A stretch of DNA of 64,000 nt from Colwellia psychrerythraea (GCF_000764185.1 NZ_JQEC01000015.1:1-64000), one strand, 5' to 3'. Positions 39,010 through 46,786 are shown, numbered from the stretch's first letter. A program made the numbers and translations. The notes: generated from the letters alone by a model not told the origin.

Positions 39010-39277
39010 CCAATCATTTTAGTTGGAATGTCTCACGTGGTTGTTTGGCTTTCAGCAGAATTACTGATTTTTAGGTGCTTGCGGGTCAAATTTCTCTACG
39101 ATCATGTGCTCTCTACTTATTCTAAATTTTGTAACAGGTGTTTTTCTAGTATTAAATCAAGAGAAAGTCAGCGTCGTAAATGATGGTTTAAAGCCCTTAT
39201 TAGAAGTCAAGGTTGTTTGCTAAGGCATTAGTTTAATGCGCGGAATTATACAGGAAAGATGCAATAAGAGGAAAATT
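39010..39277 (-). pseudogene. duplicated, truncated rimO 5' end
   Basis: Second copy of the repeat at 36970-37237. On the - strand it still has a start codon (at 39105) and reads MIVEKFDPQAPKNQ before a stop, against [14 protein letters not shown] in rimO. The rest of rimO is absent. Confidence 0.82.
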
Positions 39278-39389
39278 TCGATAAAAGCTGATTGGCTAGC
39301 AACTTAATGCTTCAAGACCCTACGAATAATTATATTTTTATACATACAGCACATCAATCGAGTAACTAAATAAAAACTCATAACATTGA

Positions 39390-39612
39390 GCTTAATAGGT
39401 ATTAATCTCAATATTTAACTGATTAAAATCAAATGTTAATTGCTCATTTTTCAAAAGTATTAAATAAATCTCCCGCATAGCTTTGGATGTTATTAATTAT
39501 TGAAGGTAATGAAACCTTTAATCCACTGCCGATATACTTTTTCTGTTCTCAAACTATATCGTCTTGTTCTGAGTTCATTGCGAACTAATTCTATAAAAGG
39601 TAACTTGCCCAT
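39390..39612 (-). pseudogene. decayed integron integrase (intI) relic
   Basis: An ORF of 39 codons (39493-39612, - strand) begins MGKLPFIELVRNELRTRRYS and continues LRTEKVYRQWIKGFITFNN before a stop. This is the N-terminal core-binding (SAM-like) domain of IntI, which in the family reads like LRxxIRxxHYSLRTExAYxxWIxRFIxFH. After the stop, a shifted frame gives KAMREIYLILLKNEQLTF, fitting the next IntI block (HPxxMGxxEVxxFLxxLA). The catalytic tyrosine-recombinase domain, about 250 residues, is missing. It is divergent from the cassette array beside it, exactly where intI belongs. Too short for standard gene callers. Confidence 0.78.
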
Positions 39613-40027
39613 CTTAAATACCCCAAGCAATAACTGTATATATTCATAGTCTCAATTGTTTTTTTAATAAATGCAAGGATATGGCTCACTATGTAACTTT
39701 TTAAATGGCACGAATATTTATAAAGGTATTTTTAACTATTTGTTTTATTAATAATAATTTCATTGTTAATTGTATATAGTGTGCCCCGTTATGGCACACA
39801 TATCTCAATGCTCACTTTCTCCAATCGCGGTAACGTTTGATAAGACTGATAATTACTGGTAACGTACTAAAATTATTAATAAAAATGTGTATTAGGGCTT
39901 ATTAAAATTCAAAGTTGGCTTTGTATTAACTCGAAATGCGCACTAATACACTGTTATAAAGCTAGAAGTTGTGCTCATAACTCATCTTCTCATGCAAATT
40001 AGATATTTAAAAAAAAGGATTTACGAT
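39613..40027. promoter_or_regulatory. presumed attI/leader region of the integron
   Basis: The non-coding stretch between the intI relic and the first cassette gene. It should hold attI and the cassette promoter. Candidate crossover points are GTTATGG at 39790 and GTTATAA at 39953. The second follows a hairpin with perfect 9-base arms, GTGTATTAG (39887-39895) and CTAATACAC (39943-39951), enclosing AAAGTTGGCTTT, so it looks like an attC remnant. I cannot fix attI without comparison. Confidence 0.4.
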
Positions 40028-40603
40028 ATGAAAAAATTATTCTTAATTATATGCGCATTATTCTCTTCTTCCAGTGACGCTGGGCAGAATTCGATAGTAG
40101 TTATAAAAACAACTATGGGAGATATCACCGTTGAATTGAATAATGATAAAGCGCCTAAAACCGTAGCTAGCTTTTTAGGGGCTATTAAAATAAGAGCTTA
40201 TTCCGATACAATATTTCATTTAACTCAATCAGATTTTATGATTATGGGAGGTGCGTATAATACATCATTAGAAGAACTCCCAAGTCAGCCCTCTAATATC
40301 AATGAGGCAGATAATGGGTTGCTAAATGAAAAAGGTACTATTGCATTGAATATCAATTCGAATTCGCAGCCTATTATCAATGAATTTTATATTAATACTT
40401 CAGATAATGCTTTCTTAGATCATAAACCAGAAGCGAAAGAAAATTCAGCATACTCTAAAGGGCATCCAGTATTTGGCAAGGTAATTAAAGGTATGGATGT
40501 TGTAACTTTAATTGCCAATGTTGAAACAACAACAAAAGGTCCTTTTAGAGATAATGTTCCTGTAGAAAATATAATTATTAAATCTATTTCTATAGTCAAA
40601 TAA
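40028..40603 (+). CDS. cassette 1: exported cyclophilin-type peptidyl-prolyl isomerase-like protein
   Basis: A 191-aa protein, with the start at 40028 supported by AAGGA 8 bases upstream. The signal peptide is about 1-18 (MKKLFLIICALFSSSSDA). The cyclophilin domain follows: VVIKTTMGDITVELNNDKAP, FLGAIKIRAYSDTIFHLTQS, FMIMGG and HPVFGKVIKGMDVV. The FHR(V/I) arginine that is catalytic in cyclophilins is Leu here, and the FMxQGG glutamine is Met. Isomerase activity is therefore doubtful, and a chaperone or peptide-binding role is possible. It is the first cassette in the array, closest to the presumed cassette promoter. Confidence 0.82.
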   Translation: MKKLFLIICALFSSSSDAGQNSIVVIKTTMGDITVELNNDKAPKTVASFLGAIKIRAYSDTIFHLTQSDFMIMGGAYNTSLEELPSQPSNINEADNGLLNEKGTIALNINSNSQPIINEFYINTSDNAFLDHKPEAKENSAYSKGHPVFGKVIKGMDVVTLIANVETTTKGPFRDNVPVENIIIKSISIVK

Positions 40604-40643
40604 GTATTTTATCTATCGGTTTAATGAAACTACAGCAATAGCT

Positions 40644-40742
40644 TTATAACAAGCCAATTAAGCAGGACTAAAAACAGTTGGTTTTGCTCCTGCGTCGCTA
40701 ATTTTAACCAACTATTTTTAGCCTCTTATTGGGGCGTTATGT
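40644..40742 (+). repeat. attC site 1 (full length)
   Basis: Begins TATAACAAGC (40645) and ends GGCGTTATG (40734-40742). Inner arms CAGTTGG and CCAACTA lie in the middle, and AGGACTAAAAA pairs imperfectly with ATTTTTAGCC. About 99 bp. Confidence 0.8.
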
Positions 40743-40833
40743 TTCAGTGTTACCCACAATTAGTGGACACCTTAAATGGGCGTTAGGCTTTCGTAGCACC
40801 GAGTATTATTTATATTCAATCAAAGGTAATCAA

Positions 40834-41415
40834 ATGAAATCGCAATTAATATTCTCAACTCTTCTTTGTTTTCTGTTAGCTTCATGTGCTTCCGGTCCAT
40901 CAAAACAAGAAATGGAAAAAGCTTTAACGAATTTTGAATTGAAGTCAGAGTCTTCTGGAGAATTGATCGATGTATATATTTATTACTCTCATGGAAGTGG
41001 CCAGAAGGAAATGGGGGATGTGGCTTATAAGCTTGATGACTCAAAGGGGTTTATTGGCAAATTATTCTATGGAGAGTATTTCCATTTTCAAACAACTCCA
41101 GGTCCCCATAAAATTTCATGGAGAGGTAATAGTAATGAATCAAGCAAAGTTAAGTATGGTTCATTAAATGTAGATTTTAAGCGAAATCAAACTTATATAT
41201 TCAACCAAGTTCATGCCATCATTTTTAATCGCTATGCCAGTGATGGTTTAAGTACAATAAGTAGTTTAAACAAATCAAAAGATATTTTAAAAAGTAAATA
41301 CTATTTATCTAAAACAACTGAGAGTAAAGCAAGTGCGTCATGCTTAAAGGTCAAAGAAGTGGTGATGTTTAGTCTTTTGTGTCTATCAACACCTAAGAAA
41401 ATCAACAAGGACTAA
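40834..41415 (+). CDS. cassette 2: lipoprotein, DUF2846-like
   Basis: A 193-aa lipoprotein. The start at 40834 is preceded by AAAGGTAA. The lipobox is LLASC (Cys about 18), followed by ASGPSKQEMEKALTNFEL. The central part (SELIDVYIYYSHGSG-like, GKLFYGEYFHFQTTPGPHKI) resembles the DUF2846 family of small lipoproteins, including the PGPH turn. I am moderately sure of the family, whose function is unknown. The reading frame is open back to 40729, but those codons lie in the preceding attC site. The stop codon lies inside the next attC site. Confidence 0.75.
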   Translation: MKSQLIFSTLLCFLLASCASGPSKQEMEKALTNFELKSESSGELIDVYIYYSHGSGQKEMGDVAYKLDDSKGFIGKLFYGEYFHFQTTPGPHKISWRGNSNESSKVKYGSLNVDFKRNQTYIFNQVHAIIFNRYASDGLSTISSLNKSKDILKSKYYLSKTTESKASASCLKVKEVVMFSLLCLSTPKKINKD

Positions 41416-41451
41416 ACAGTGGGCTGTTTTTCGTTTATGTAAGCGTTATAC
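41401..41451 (+). repeat. attC site 2 (short form)
   Basis: AACAAGGACTAAACAGTGGG...GTAAGCGTTATAC, about 50 bp. An AACAG/CTGTT stem replaces the long inner stem. It overlaps the end of cassette gene 2. The 3' core GTTATAC fits GTTRRRY. Confidence 0.65.
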
Positions 41452-41486
41452 GCTATTGGCTCTCATCATAAATAAAGGTAGACTTT

Positions 41487-41771
41487 TTGAAATTATTTGA
41501 TAAAGCGAAAGAACTAACGGATAAAGTTACTGAATCAATAACTTCTTTTAGTAGCGATGAAGTCATTGCAAACACAGTAATTAAAGCTGTTGAAAAGCAA
41601 GAAAGGGTGAATGCAATTTTAAAGGCAAAAGGCTGCAATTATCTTGTATCAGACATTGAACTTGGTATGGGGGTTCCTCCAACAGTTACTTTTGGTGTTC
41701 GTAGAGTAGATGAGCCAAACGCCTCTATAGAAAAGCGAATAGGAATAAGTGATCAATTAGATCGCGTATAA
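41487..41771 (+). CDS. cassette 3: small hypothetical protein
   Basis: 94 aa from a TTG start with AAAGGTAG upstream. The N-terminal half is an amphipathic helix (LFDKAKELTDKVTESITSF), followed by VIKAVEKQERVNAILKAKGC and a short beta-rich C-terminal part (DIELGMGVPPTVTFGVRRVD). No signal peptide. I do not recognise the family. Bounded by attC sites 2 and 3. Confidence 0.65.
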   Translation: MKLFDKAKELTDKVTESITSFSSDEVIANTVIKAVEKQERVNAILKAKGCNYLVSDIELGMGVPPTVTFGVRRVDEPNASIEKRIGISDQLDRV

Positions 41772-41860
41772 GTCATTCAAGCAAAAAATAACAGTTGGCT
41801 TTTTGTTCGTGCCTCATTTATTTTAGCCAACTGCAATTAGCCGTTTAAAAAGCGTTATGT
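41766..41860 (+). repeat. attC site 3 (full length)
   Basis: Perfect inner arms CAGTTGGCT (41792-41800) and AGCCAACTG (41825-41833), with 3' end GCGTTATGT (41852-41860). The 5' end is GTATAAGTCATTCAAGC, a variant of TATAACAAGC. About 95 bp. Confidence 0.8.
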
Positions 41861-41875
41861 GTATTAGGGTAGGTT

Positions 41876-42619
41876 TTGCATATATTAGATAATCTTATGT
41901 TGATGTTTGAATTTTGGATTCAAACGAATTGGTATGTTGCTTTTGCAATGTCCCTTGTTACTAATTTAGCTGTTTATTTCGCCTTTGGTTATTTAATAAG
42001 CACTATTACTCAAAGAATAACTAAAAATAATTGGTTAGGTGAGTACATTGACAAACGTCCTTTTAAAAATGGGCAACAAACAAGTGAAATTAAAAACGGA
42101 ATCACTGCATGTGTAATGTTTTCCTTAGTAAGCCTTTTGGCCAGAGAATTATTTGTCGGAGTTATTCCATTATCAATCACTCAATTATTAATTGAAGTGT
42201 CAGTTTTTACATTATTTTATGAAACCTACTCATATTTTGTTCACAAATTACTGCACACTAAACAATTTCGAAAGCCACATTCCGTGCATCACTACTCTGT
42301 CCGGACGACACCTTGGAGTGCATATAGCGTGCATCCAATCGAAGCGCTATTAATCGGTATGAGTGCTCCTCTTTTTATGTTGATATTTCCAGTTCATCTT
42401 AGTGTTATATTCGCTTTTCACATACTCGGTGTCGTATTTACATTGTTAATTCATTCCAATCTTAAATTGAATAGTAGCAATATATTTTGCCAATTATTTA
42501 ATCGTTATACGAGGAGCCATACTGCACATCACTCAATTGGTAACGTAAATTTTGGTTTTATTAACTCATTTTGGGATCTCTGTTTTAAAACAAAGTATAT
42601 TGAGTCTAGAGTTGTGTAA
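41876..42619 (+). CDS. cassette 4: sterol desaturase / fatty-acid hydroxylase superfamily protein
   Basis: A 247-aa membrane enzyme of the di-iron fatty-acid hydroxylase superfamily. Four hydrophobic segments frame the histidine clusters that bind the two irons: HKLLH (about 123), HSVHH (about 133), HSNLK (about 190) and HTAHH (about 215). These enzymes hydroxylate or desaturate lipids or sterols using oxygen. The TTG start at 41876 is uncertain, with ATG at 41897 as the alternative. All His motifs are present, so activity is plausible. The substrate is unknown. Confidence 0.85.
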   Translation: MHILDNLMLMFEFWIQTNWYVAFAMSLVTNLAVYFAFGYLISTITQRITKNNWLGEYIDKRPFKNGQQTSEIKNGITACVMFSLVSLLARELFVGVIPLSITQLLIEVSVFTLFYETYSYFVHKLLHTKQFRKPHSVHHYSVRTTPWSAYSVHPIEALLIGMSAPLFMLIFPVHLSVIFAFHILGVVFTLLIHSNLKLNSSNIFCQLFNRYTRSHTAHHSIGNVNFGFINSFWDLCFKTKYIESRVV

Positions 42620-42623
42620 AATA

Positions 42624-42675
42624 CACATACAAGCTGTTAAACAAGGACACGTTGGCTGTTAACAGGCCGTTATAT
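42624..42675 (+). repeat. attC site 4 (short form)
   Basis: About 52 bp: ACAAGCTGTTAAACAAGGAC...GGCCGTTATAT. Perfect arms CTGTTAA (42634-42640) and TTAACAG (42659-42665). The internal region is shortened. Confidence 0.7.
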
Positions 42676-42747
42676 GCCTTTTGGCTAAGTCTTCATTTGA
42701 GTAGGTGTTGCTATTAAAGTCACTGTTCCAAGTGATAAGGATGTGTC

Positions 42748-43461
42748 ATGGGATATATTGTAAAGTTTCTACCAATATCATTGCTTTTGGTGACAAGCTT
42801 TTATTGTTTCGGCTATGAAACAACAAAAAAAGAAGTTTTATGTGTACCGGAGTCACCGCCATACTCAGGCAAAAATATTATTAACAAAGGACCGTTATCT
42901 GAGGTCATCGTTAACGCCTTAAATTTGACTGGAATTAATGTACAGGTAATGATCGCTCCATGGGCGAGAATAATGCACGAAGCTGAGAATGATAGATGCA
43001 TGATTGGTGGGTTATGGCCTACCAAACGCCGAAAAGCCCTCTTTCACTTCTCTACTAAGCCAGCCATAAAGCAAATGTTAGGGCTTTATATTAGAAGTGA
43101 TAAAACTCTTAAAGAAGTTCAAGGTGGTATTCTTGCGATGCAGCGTTCTAGTTATTTACCTGCAGTATTAATGCAACAGAATTGGATGTTGCATGAACTA
43201 ACTCATCCGTCTCAGGGGTTAGGTATGCTTGCATTATCACGGGTTGATGCGTTGTTTGCCGAAACAGGTCATATGAACTACTTGATTGCTCAAGACGATA
43301 TATTAACAAAGGAGATAAAGTTGGCTATACCAGAATTGCAAGCAGTCAACGGCTACTTGGCTGTTTCTAAGAAGAATCCCAACGCAAAAGAAATTATAGA
43401 TACGTTCGACAAAAATGTAGAAAAGGTACTTAAGAGAATGAGACATAGTGAAAATATGTAG
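42748..43461 (+). CDS. cassette 5: periplasmic substrate-binding-like protein
   Basis: A 237-aa exported protein with a signal peptide (about 1-22, LPISLLLVTSFYCFG). The mature part has the SBP_bac_3 pattern: VLCVPESPPYSGKNIINKGP, VMIAPWARIMHEAENDRCMIGG, a hinge region GLYIRSD and a C-terminal ETGHMNYLIA. There are no transporter genes nearby. It resembles orphan family-3 binding proteins of marine bacteria, like the one at 28738. The ligand is unknown. The ATG is preceded by AAGGATGTGTC. Confidence 0.75.
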   Translation: MGYIVKFLPISLLLVTSFYCFGYETTKKEVLCVPESPPYSGKNIINKGPLSEVIVNALNLTGINVQVMIAPWARIMHEAENDRCMIGGLWPTKRRKALFHFSTKPAIKQMLGLYIRSDKTLKEVQGGILAMQRSSYLPAVLMQQNWMLHELTHPSQGLGMLALSRVDALFAETGHMNYLIAQDDILTKEIKLAIPELQAVNGYLAVSKKNPNAKEIIDTFDKNVEKVLKRMRHSENM

Positions 43462-43509
43462 CTTTGAAATATCCTCGGTTTTATAATGTTTTAGGTTTGG
43501 CGACGCGGC

Positions 43510-43570
43510 ATATAACAAGCGCTTCAAACGGAAAATACAACTAGCTTTTTCACTTCGTTCAACATTTTGG
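43510..43570 (+). repeat. attC site 5 (left half only)
   Basis: GCATATAACAAGCGCTTCAA starts a normal site, and ACTAGCTTTTTC follows where AGTTGGCTTTTTC belongs, but no GTTATG end appears. The sequence runs directly into a gene remnant, so the right half has been lost. Confidence 0.55.
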
Positions 43571-43873
43571 CAAGGTAAATTTAGCTGAAGCAATAATTCG
43601 CTTTAATGAATACCCATTTGAATGCAACGACGATGATACTGTATTGGCTAATTGGTCTTTGAAGCAGGTAAATTTGAGGTTTACCATAAAAGCTATCTAG
43701 GTAAGAAATTCACTATCGAGACTCAAGATACAGAATATATTCGGAAACTAATTGGAATTTACTTTTCTGGGGATAGAAAGGTTATAGAAGAATCAATTAG
43801 TAAAGACTGTAGTGTGGTAATCGCAAGTAGTTTATGGTCAAAATTAAAGGGCTTGGTGGTAAGTCGTGCATAA
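43571..43873 (+). pseudogene. cassette 6: frameshifted hypothetical gene fused to a half attC site
   Basis: Two frames join to one plausible protein. 43571-43650 reads KVNLAEAIIRFNEYPFEC and on to DDDTVLANW. A one-base shift then continues FEAGKFEVYHKSYLGKKF to LVVSRA, with the stop at 43871 inside attC site 6. No start codon or leader exists upstream, as the sequence runs straight out of attC half-site 5. A 73-aa product from TTG 43652 is possible but less likely. I do not recognise the family. Confidence 0.55.
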
Positions 43874-43967
43874 CAAGCTAATAAATAAGGACAAACAAGT
43901 AGGTTTTTGCTCCTTCATCGCGTATTTTAAGCCACTATTTTATTGGCCCCTTAATAGGGTGTTATAT
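43868..43967 (+). repeat. attC site 6 (full length)
   Basis: Starts GCATAAC (43868-43874) and ends GGGTGTTATAT (43957-43967). Inner segments AGTAGGTTTTTGCTCC and TTTTAAGCCACT are diverged versions of the AGTTGGC/GCCAACT arms. About 100 bp. Confidence 0.75.
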
Positions 43968-43992
43968 TTGTTATTGAAATGGAGTATCAATT

Positions 43993-44504
43993 TTGACGTT
44001 TACCTATCAAACCTCAAGGTTATCCGTGGTCGAAGTTTTCAGTGGTACACAGGAAACTGACACTTTAGTTTCCATTACGGAATTGTTCACTACAAAAGTA
44101 GTAGAGAGCCTTCCTCCATATTTTCTAAATATTGATTCGCTCTCCGATGCTCAAGACTGGTATAAAAAAATGGTGTCGGAAAGCCGTTTGTTTATGGTGA
44201 AGCATACAGGCTCAAATACGACAATTGGTTTTGTTTTCGTATACGTCGGAAACAATGCGAATGCCCATATTGGTTACCTTCTTGGTGAGTCATTCTGGGG
44301 CAAAGGCTACGCTACTGAGTTACTGAGTTACTGAAGGGGTTAATTGATTTCATTAAGCATGAGAACAAAATAAAGCGATTAATTGCAGGTGTAGCCACTA
44401 ACAACTTCGTTTCATCCAAATTGCTCCATAAACTTGATTTTGTTAAGAGTGCTAGTGAAAATGATGAAACAGATTTTTATGAGTATCAGTTGTCACAAAA
44501 ATAA
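43993..44504 (+). pseudogene. cassette 7: GNAT N-acetyltransferase broken by an 8-bp tandem duplication
   Basis: From a TTG start (GGAG 9 bases upstream), the first frame encodes a GNAT fold up to GYLLGESFWGKGYATELLSY and stops at 44334. The next frame carries the rest: LKGLIDFIKHENKIKRLIAG, VATNNFVSSKLLHKLDFVK, ending at 44504. The break is the tandem octamer ACTGAGTT at 44314-44321 and 44322-44329. Removing one copy restores ATELLKGLIDF in one frame of 167 aa. Acetyl-CoA binding residues lie at the GKGYATE loop. As it stands the product lacks the last third of the fold. Confidence 0.82.
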
Positions 44505-44545
44505 CAAGCCACTCAACCCTGTGCAATACTAAATTATATAATAAG
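44499..44545 (+). repeat. attC site 7 (left-end remnant)
   Basis: AAATAACAAGCCACTC follows the acetyltransferase stop as a normal attC start would, but the inner stem and the GTTATG end are absent. The next gene begins at 44559. Cassettes 7 and 8 may now move only as a fused unit. Confidence 0.45.
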
Positions 44546-44558
44546 GTAAACTTTACTA

Positions 44559-44909
44559 ATGACCGAATACGAAATGAATGAATTGGTCCTGCAATCCCTT
44601 GGACTTGTTCAAGACAACATAACTTTATATTTAACTATTATGAGTGGCTTTCTATTAGTCATGTTTCTTCAAGCTAAAAATTTATCAAAATATCAATTTT
44701 ATTTCATTAATATGATTTTTTTAGTTTTTTCTTCGTTTGTTATTTTTGGGGCGTATAGGTTCGCTATCAACGCAACCCTCATCGGAGAAGGATCGCCAAA
44801 TATAAATGTCCCTATTTGGTATAGTTATTTTATCTTAACTGTTGGTCTCATCTGCATAATAGCATCGATGATTTTTGCCTTAAGCGTTAGATATAATAAA
44901 GCCAAATAA
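44559..44909 (+). CDS. cassette 8: small membrane protein
   Basis: 116 aa with three predicted membrane helices: about 27-45 (LTIMSGFLLVMFLQ), 52-74 (FYFINMIFLVFSSFVIFGAY) and 90-112 (YFILTVGLICIIASMIFALS). A short acidic N-terminus precedes them. No motif is recognised. AAGGTAAACTTTACTA upstream gives a usable ribosome binding site. It is bounded by a broken attC on the left and a degenerate one on the right. Confidence 0.65.
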   Translation: MTEYEMNELVLQSLGLVQDNITLYLTIMSGFLLVMFLQAKNLSKYQFYFINMIFLVFSSFVIFGAYRFAINATLIGEGSPNINVPIWYSYFILTVGLICIIASMIFALSVRYNKAK

Positions 44910-44929
44910 AGAAGTTGTTTTAATGGCTT

Positions 44930-45027
44930 TCTCACAAGGCAATTGAACAAGGGCAATATACAGTTGGTACTGCTCCTGCGCCGCTCATTTTAACTAACTA
45001 TTTTATTACTTGTTAACAACGCATTGG
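44930..45027 (+). repeat. attC site 8 (degenerate core)
   Basis: CAGTTGGTACTGCTCCTGCG and TTTTAACTAACTATTTTATT closely match attC site 1. The 3' end is AACGCATTGG instead of CGTTATG or CGTTGGG, so the crossover GTT is lost. Confidence 0.65.
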
Positions 45028-45077
45028 GCCTATCTGAATATCGCACCTCAGCTCTACGGATTCTAAACAGGAATAAG

Positions 45078-46181
45078 ATGAACAGACTTTGTGGTCTAGA
45101 TTTATTGCGCGCCATTGCGATTATCTGGGTAATGCTTTTTCACGCTACGAAATATGGTACACCGTCTAGAACGTTTTCAGGACTAGGTTGGATGGGAGTC
45201 GATCTATTCTTTGTACTCAGTGGTTTTTTAATTGGCAGTAAATTGTTTAAATTAGTTTCCCAAAGACAGGAGGTTAATTTAAGTAATTTTTACTTAAGTC
45301 GCGCTTTTAGAGTTCTTCCCGCATATATAGTGGTTTTAACAATTTACTTTTTAGTGCCTTTTACTAGAGAGGGAAATGGCTTACAACCTCTATGGCAGTT
45401 TTTAAGTTTTTCGGTTAATTTGTTTATAGATACTTCTAGCAGTAATACATTTTCACATGTTTGGTCATTGTGCATTGAAGAGTATTTCTATTTGCTCTTT
45501 CCAATAGCTGTATTGTTGTTAATGCATAGAAGTAGTGTTACCAAAATTTTAGTTCTATCGCTATTTGTTATTACCTTTGGCATGTATTTACGAGGATATA
45601 TTTGGATAAATCAATTAGGCTGGGGGCAGTCATATTTTGAAAATATATATTACCCTACATATACAAGATTAGATGGCCTATTAGCAGGGGTATTACTAGC
45701 AACACTTAAAGTGTTTAAACCTGATTTGTGGGACTTTACAATGAACCACGCTAATAAAGTTTTAGTTCTCGGGCTTTCAGGATTAGCACTTGCTATATGG
45801 ATATTTAAAGCTCGCTTTGGGTATATGGCAACAGTAATTGGTTTTCCAATATTGTCATTCAGTTTCGCATTTATTGTTGCTGGAGCATCTAGCCCGTCTT
45901 CCGTGTTTGGTAAATATAAAGTACCCGGCGCCTATTTTGTGGCTACATTAGCTTATAGCCTCTATTTGACACATAAATCTGTATTTCACATGATAAATAC
46001 AACCATTGGAGAGCAGTTAAGCGCAAATGGATATATCGCATTCTTTGTTTATGGTGGTTCTGTCTTTTTAGTTGGAATAGTTTTGTATGTAAGTATAGAA
46101 CGGCCTTTTCTTAAACTTCGGACTGCAGTCATAGCTTGGGATAACAAAAAGCCTCAGAAAGTAGCAGAAATAAACTCGTAA
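45078..46181 (+). CDS. cassette 9: acyltransferase 3 family membrane protein
   Basis: A 367-aa integral membrane O-acyltransferase (OafA/YrhL type) with about ten hydrophobic segments. The start at 45078 follows CAGGAATAAG. Family landmarks: LDLLRAIAIIWVMLFHATKY with the active-site His, GWMGVDLFFVLSGFLIGSK, FYLSRAFRVLPAYI and SHVWSLCIEEYFYLLFPI. Such enzymes add acyl groups to sugars of O-antigen, capsule or peptidoglycan. There is no SGNH domain. It is one of the longest cassette genes in the array. Surface-glycan modification is a common integron cassette theme. Confidence 0.88.
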   Translation: MNRLCGLDLLRAIAIIWVMLFHATKYGTPSRTFSGLGWMGVDLFFVLSGFLIGSKLFKLVSQRQEVNLSNFYLSRAFRVLPAYIVVLTIYFLVPFTREGNGLQPLWQFLSFSVNLFIDTSSSNTFSHVWSLCIEEYFYLLFPIAVLLLMHRSSVTKILVLSLFVITFGMYLRGYIWINQLGWGQSYFENIYYPTYTRLDGLLAGVLLATLKVFKPDLWDFTMNHANKVLVLGLSGLALAIWIFKARFGYMATVIGFPILSFSFAFIVAGASSPSSVFGKYKVPGAYFVATLAYSLYLTHKSVFHMINTTIGEQLSANGYIAFFVYGGSVFLVGIVLYVSIERPFLKLRTAVIAWDNKKPQKVAEINS

Positions 46182-46212
46182 CTTGATATAGTAAAGCCCT
46201 TAGTGTTGGCCC

Positions 46213-46269
46213 CTATAACAAATTGCTTAAACGGATAAAAACAAGTTGGCTTTTATTTTGGCGTTATGT
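46213..46269 (+). repeat. attC site 9 (short form)
   Basis: TATAACAAATTGCTTAAACG ... AAGTTGGCTTTTATTTTGGC and GTTATGT (46263-46269), 57 bp. The AGCCAACT half of the inner stem is missing. Confidence 0.7.
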
Positions 46270-46317
46270 GCCAGAGCTTAATCACTGCCAACTTAAACAT
46301 AACGAAAAGGAAGTCAA

Positions 46318-46608
46318 ATGTTTATAGTTTCACTTAATTATACGTCTACTATTGAAGAGATAGATATGCATATAACAGAACACCTAATGCATCTTGATAA
46401 GCAATACTCGCTTGGTAATTTTATCGCATCTGGCAGAAAAGAGCCTAGAACGGGTGGTTTCATTCTGGCAACAGTTGAGTCTAAAGTAGAATTAGAAAGT
46501 ATTTTATCTAACTATCCTTTTTATAGAGAGAAATTAGCTGAGTTTGTTGTCACAGAGTTTATCCCTACTAAAACATCTCCTGAGTTGAGTTTTTTACTTG
46601 ATGCTTAA
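46318..46608 (+). CDS. cassette 10: YciI-like protein
   Basis: A 96-aa ferredoxin-like (dimeric alpha/beta barrel) protein of the YciI family. MFIVSLNYTSTIEEIDMHIT is followed by EHLMHLDKQYSLGNFIASG, with the family's His and the (S/A)G turn, then GGFILATVESKVELESIL and PFYREKLAEFVVTEF. YciI proteins are small putative enzymes of unclear function. AAAAGGAAGTCA lies just before the ATG. It is intact. Confidence 0.8.
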   Translation: MFIVSLNYTSTIEEIDMHITEHLMHLDKQYSLGNFIASGRKEPRTGGFILATVESKVELESILSNYPFYREKLAEFVVTEFIPTKTSPELSFLLDA

Positions 46609-46763
46609 CGACAGCAATCAGCAAATTCACCTTGGATTTTTAGCGGTAGGCTAGGATAAAAAGAAACAAGGATCGCATGACAAGCTTATTGGCGCAGTGG
46701 TAATACCCCCAAAAAAAAGGGTATTGAAAATGTTAATTTTCAACGCTTAGCAAAGCGTTAGCC
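46603..46763 (+). repeat. attC site 10 (long, atypical)
   Basis: Begins with a perfect RYYYAAC (GCTTAAC, 46603-46609) overlapping the gene end, and ends GCGTTAGCC (46755-46763; GTTRRRY fits). About 161 bp. An inner AATACCC/GGGTATT hairpin lies near 46702-46724. Little other similarity to the other sites, so it may come from a different source. Confidence 0.55.
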
Positions 46764-46786
46764 GTACATAAATCTATGGAGTTCAA

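Noticed and set aside
39010..39277. A second functional rimO-like gene
   Set aside because: Only 14 codons remain before a stop. It is a duplicated 5' fragment.
43866..44060. 64-codon ORF between cassettes 6 and 7
   Set aside because: It runs through attC site 6 and into the acetyltransferase gene in another frame.
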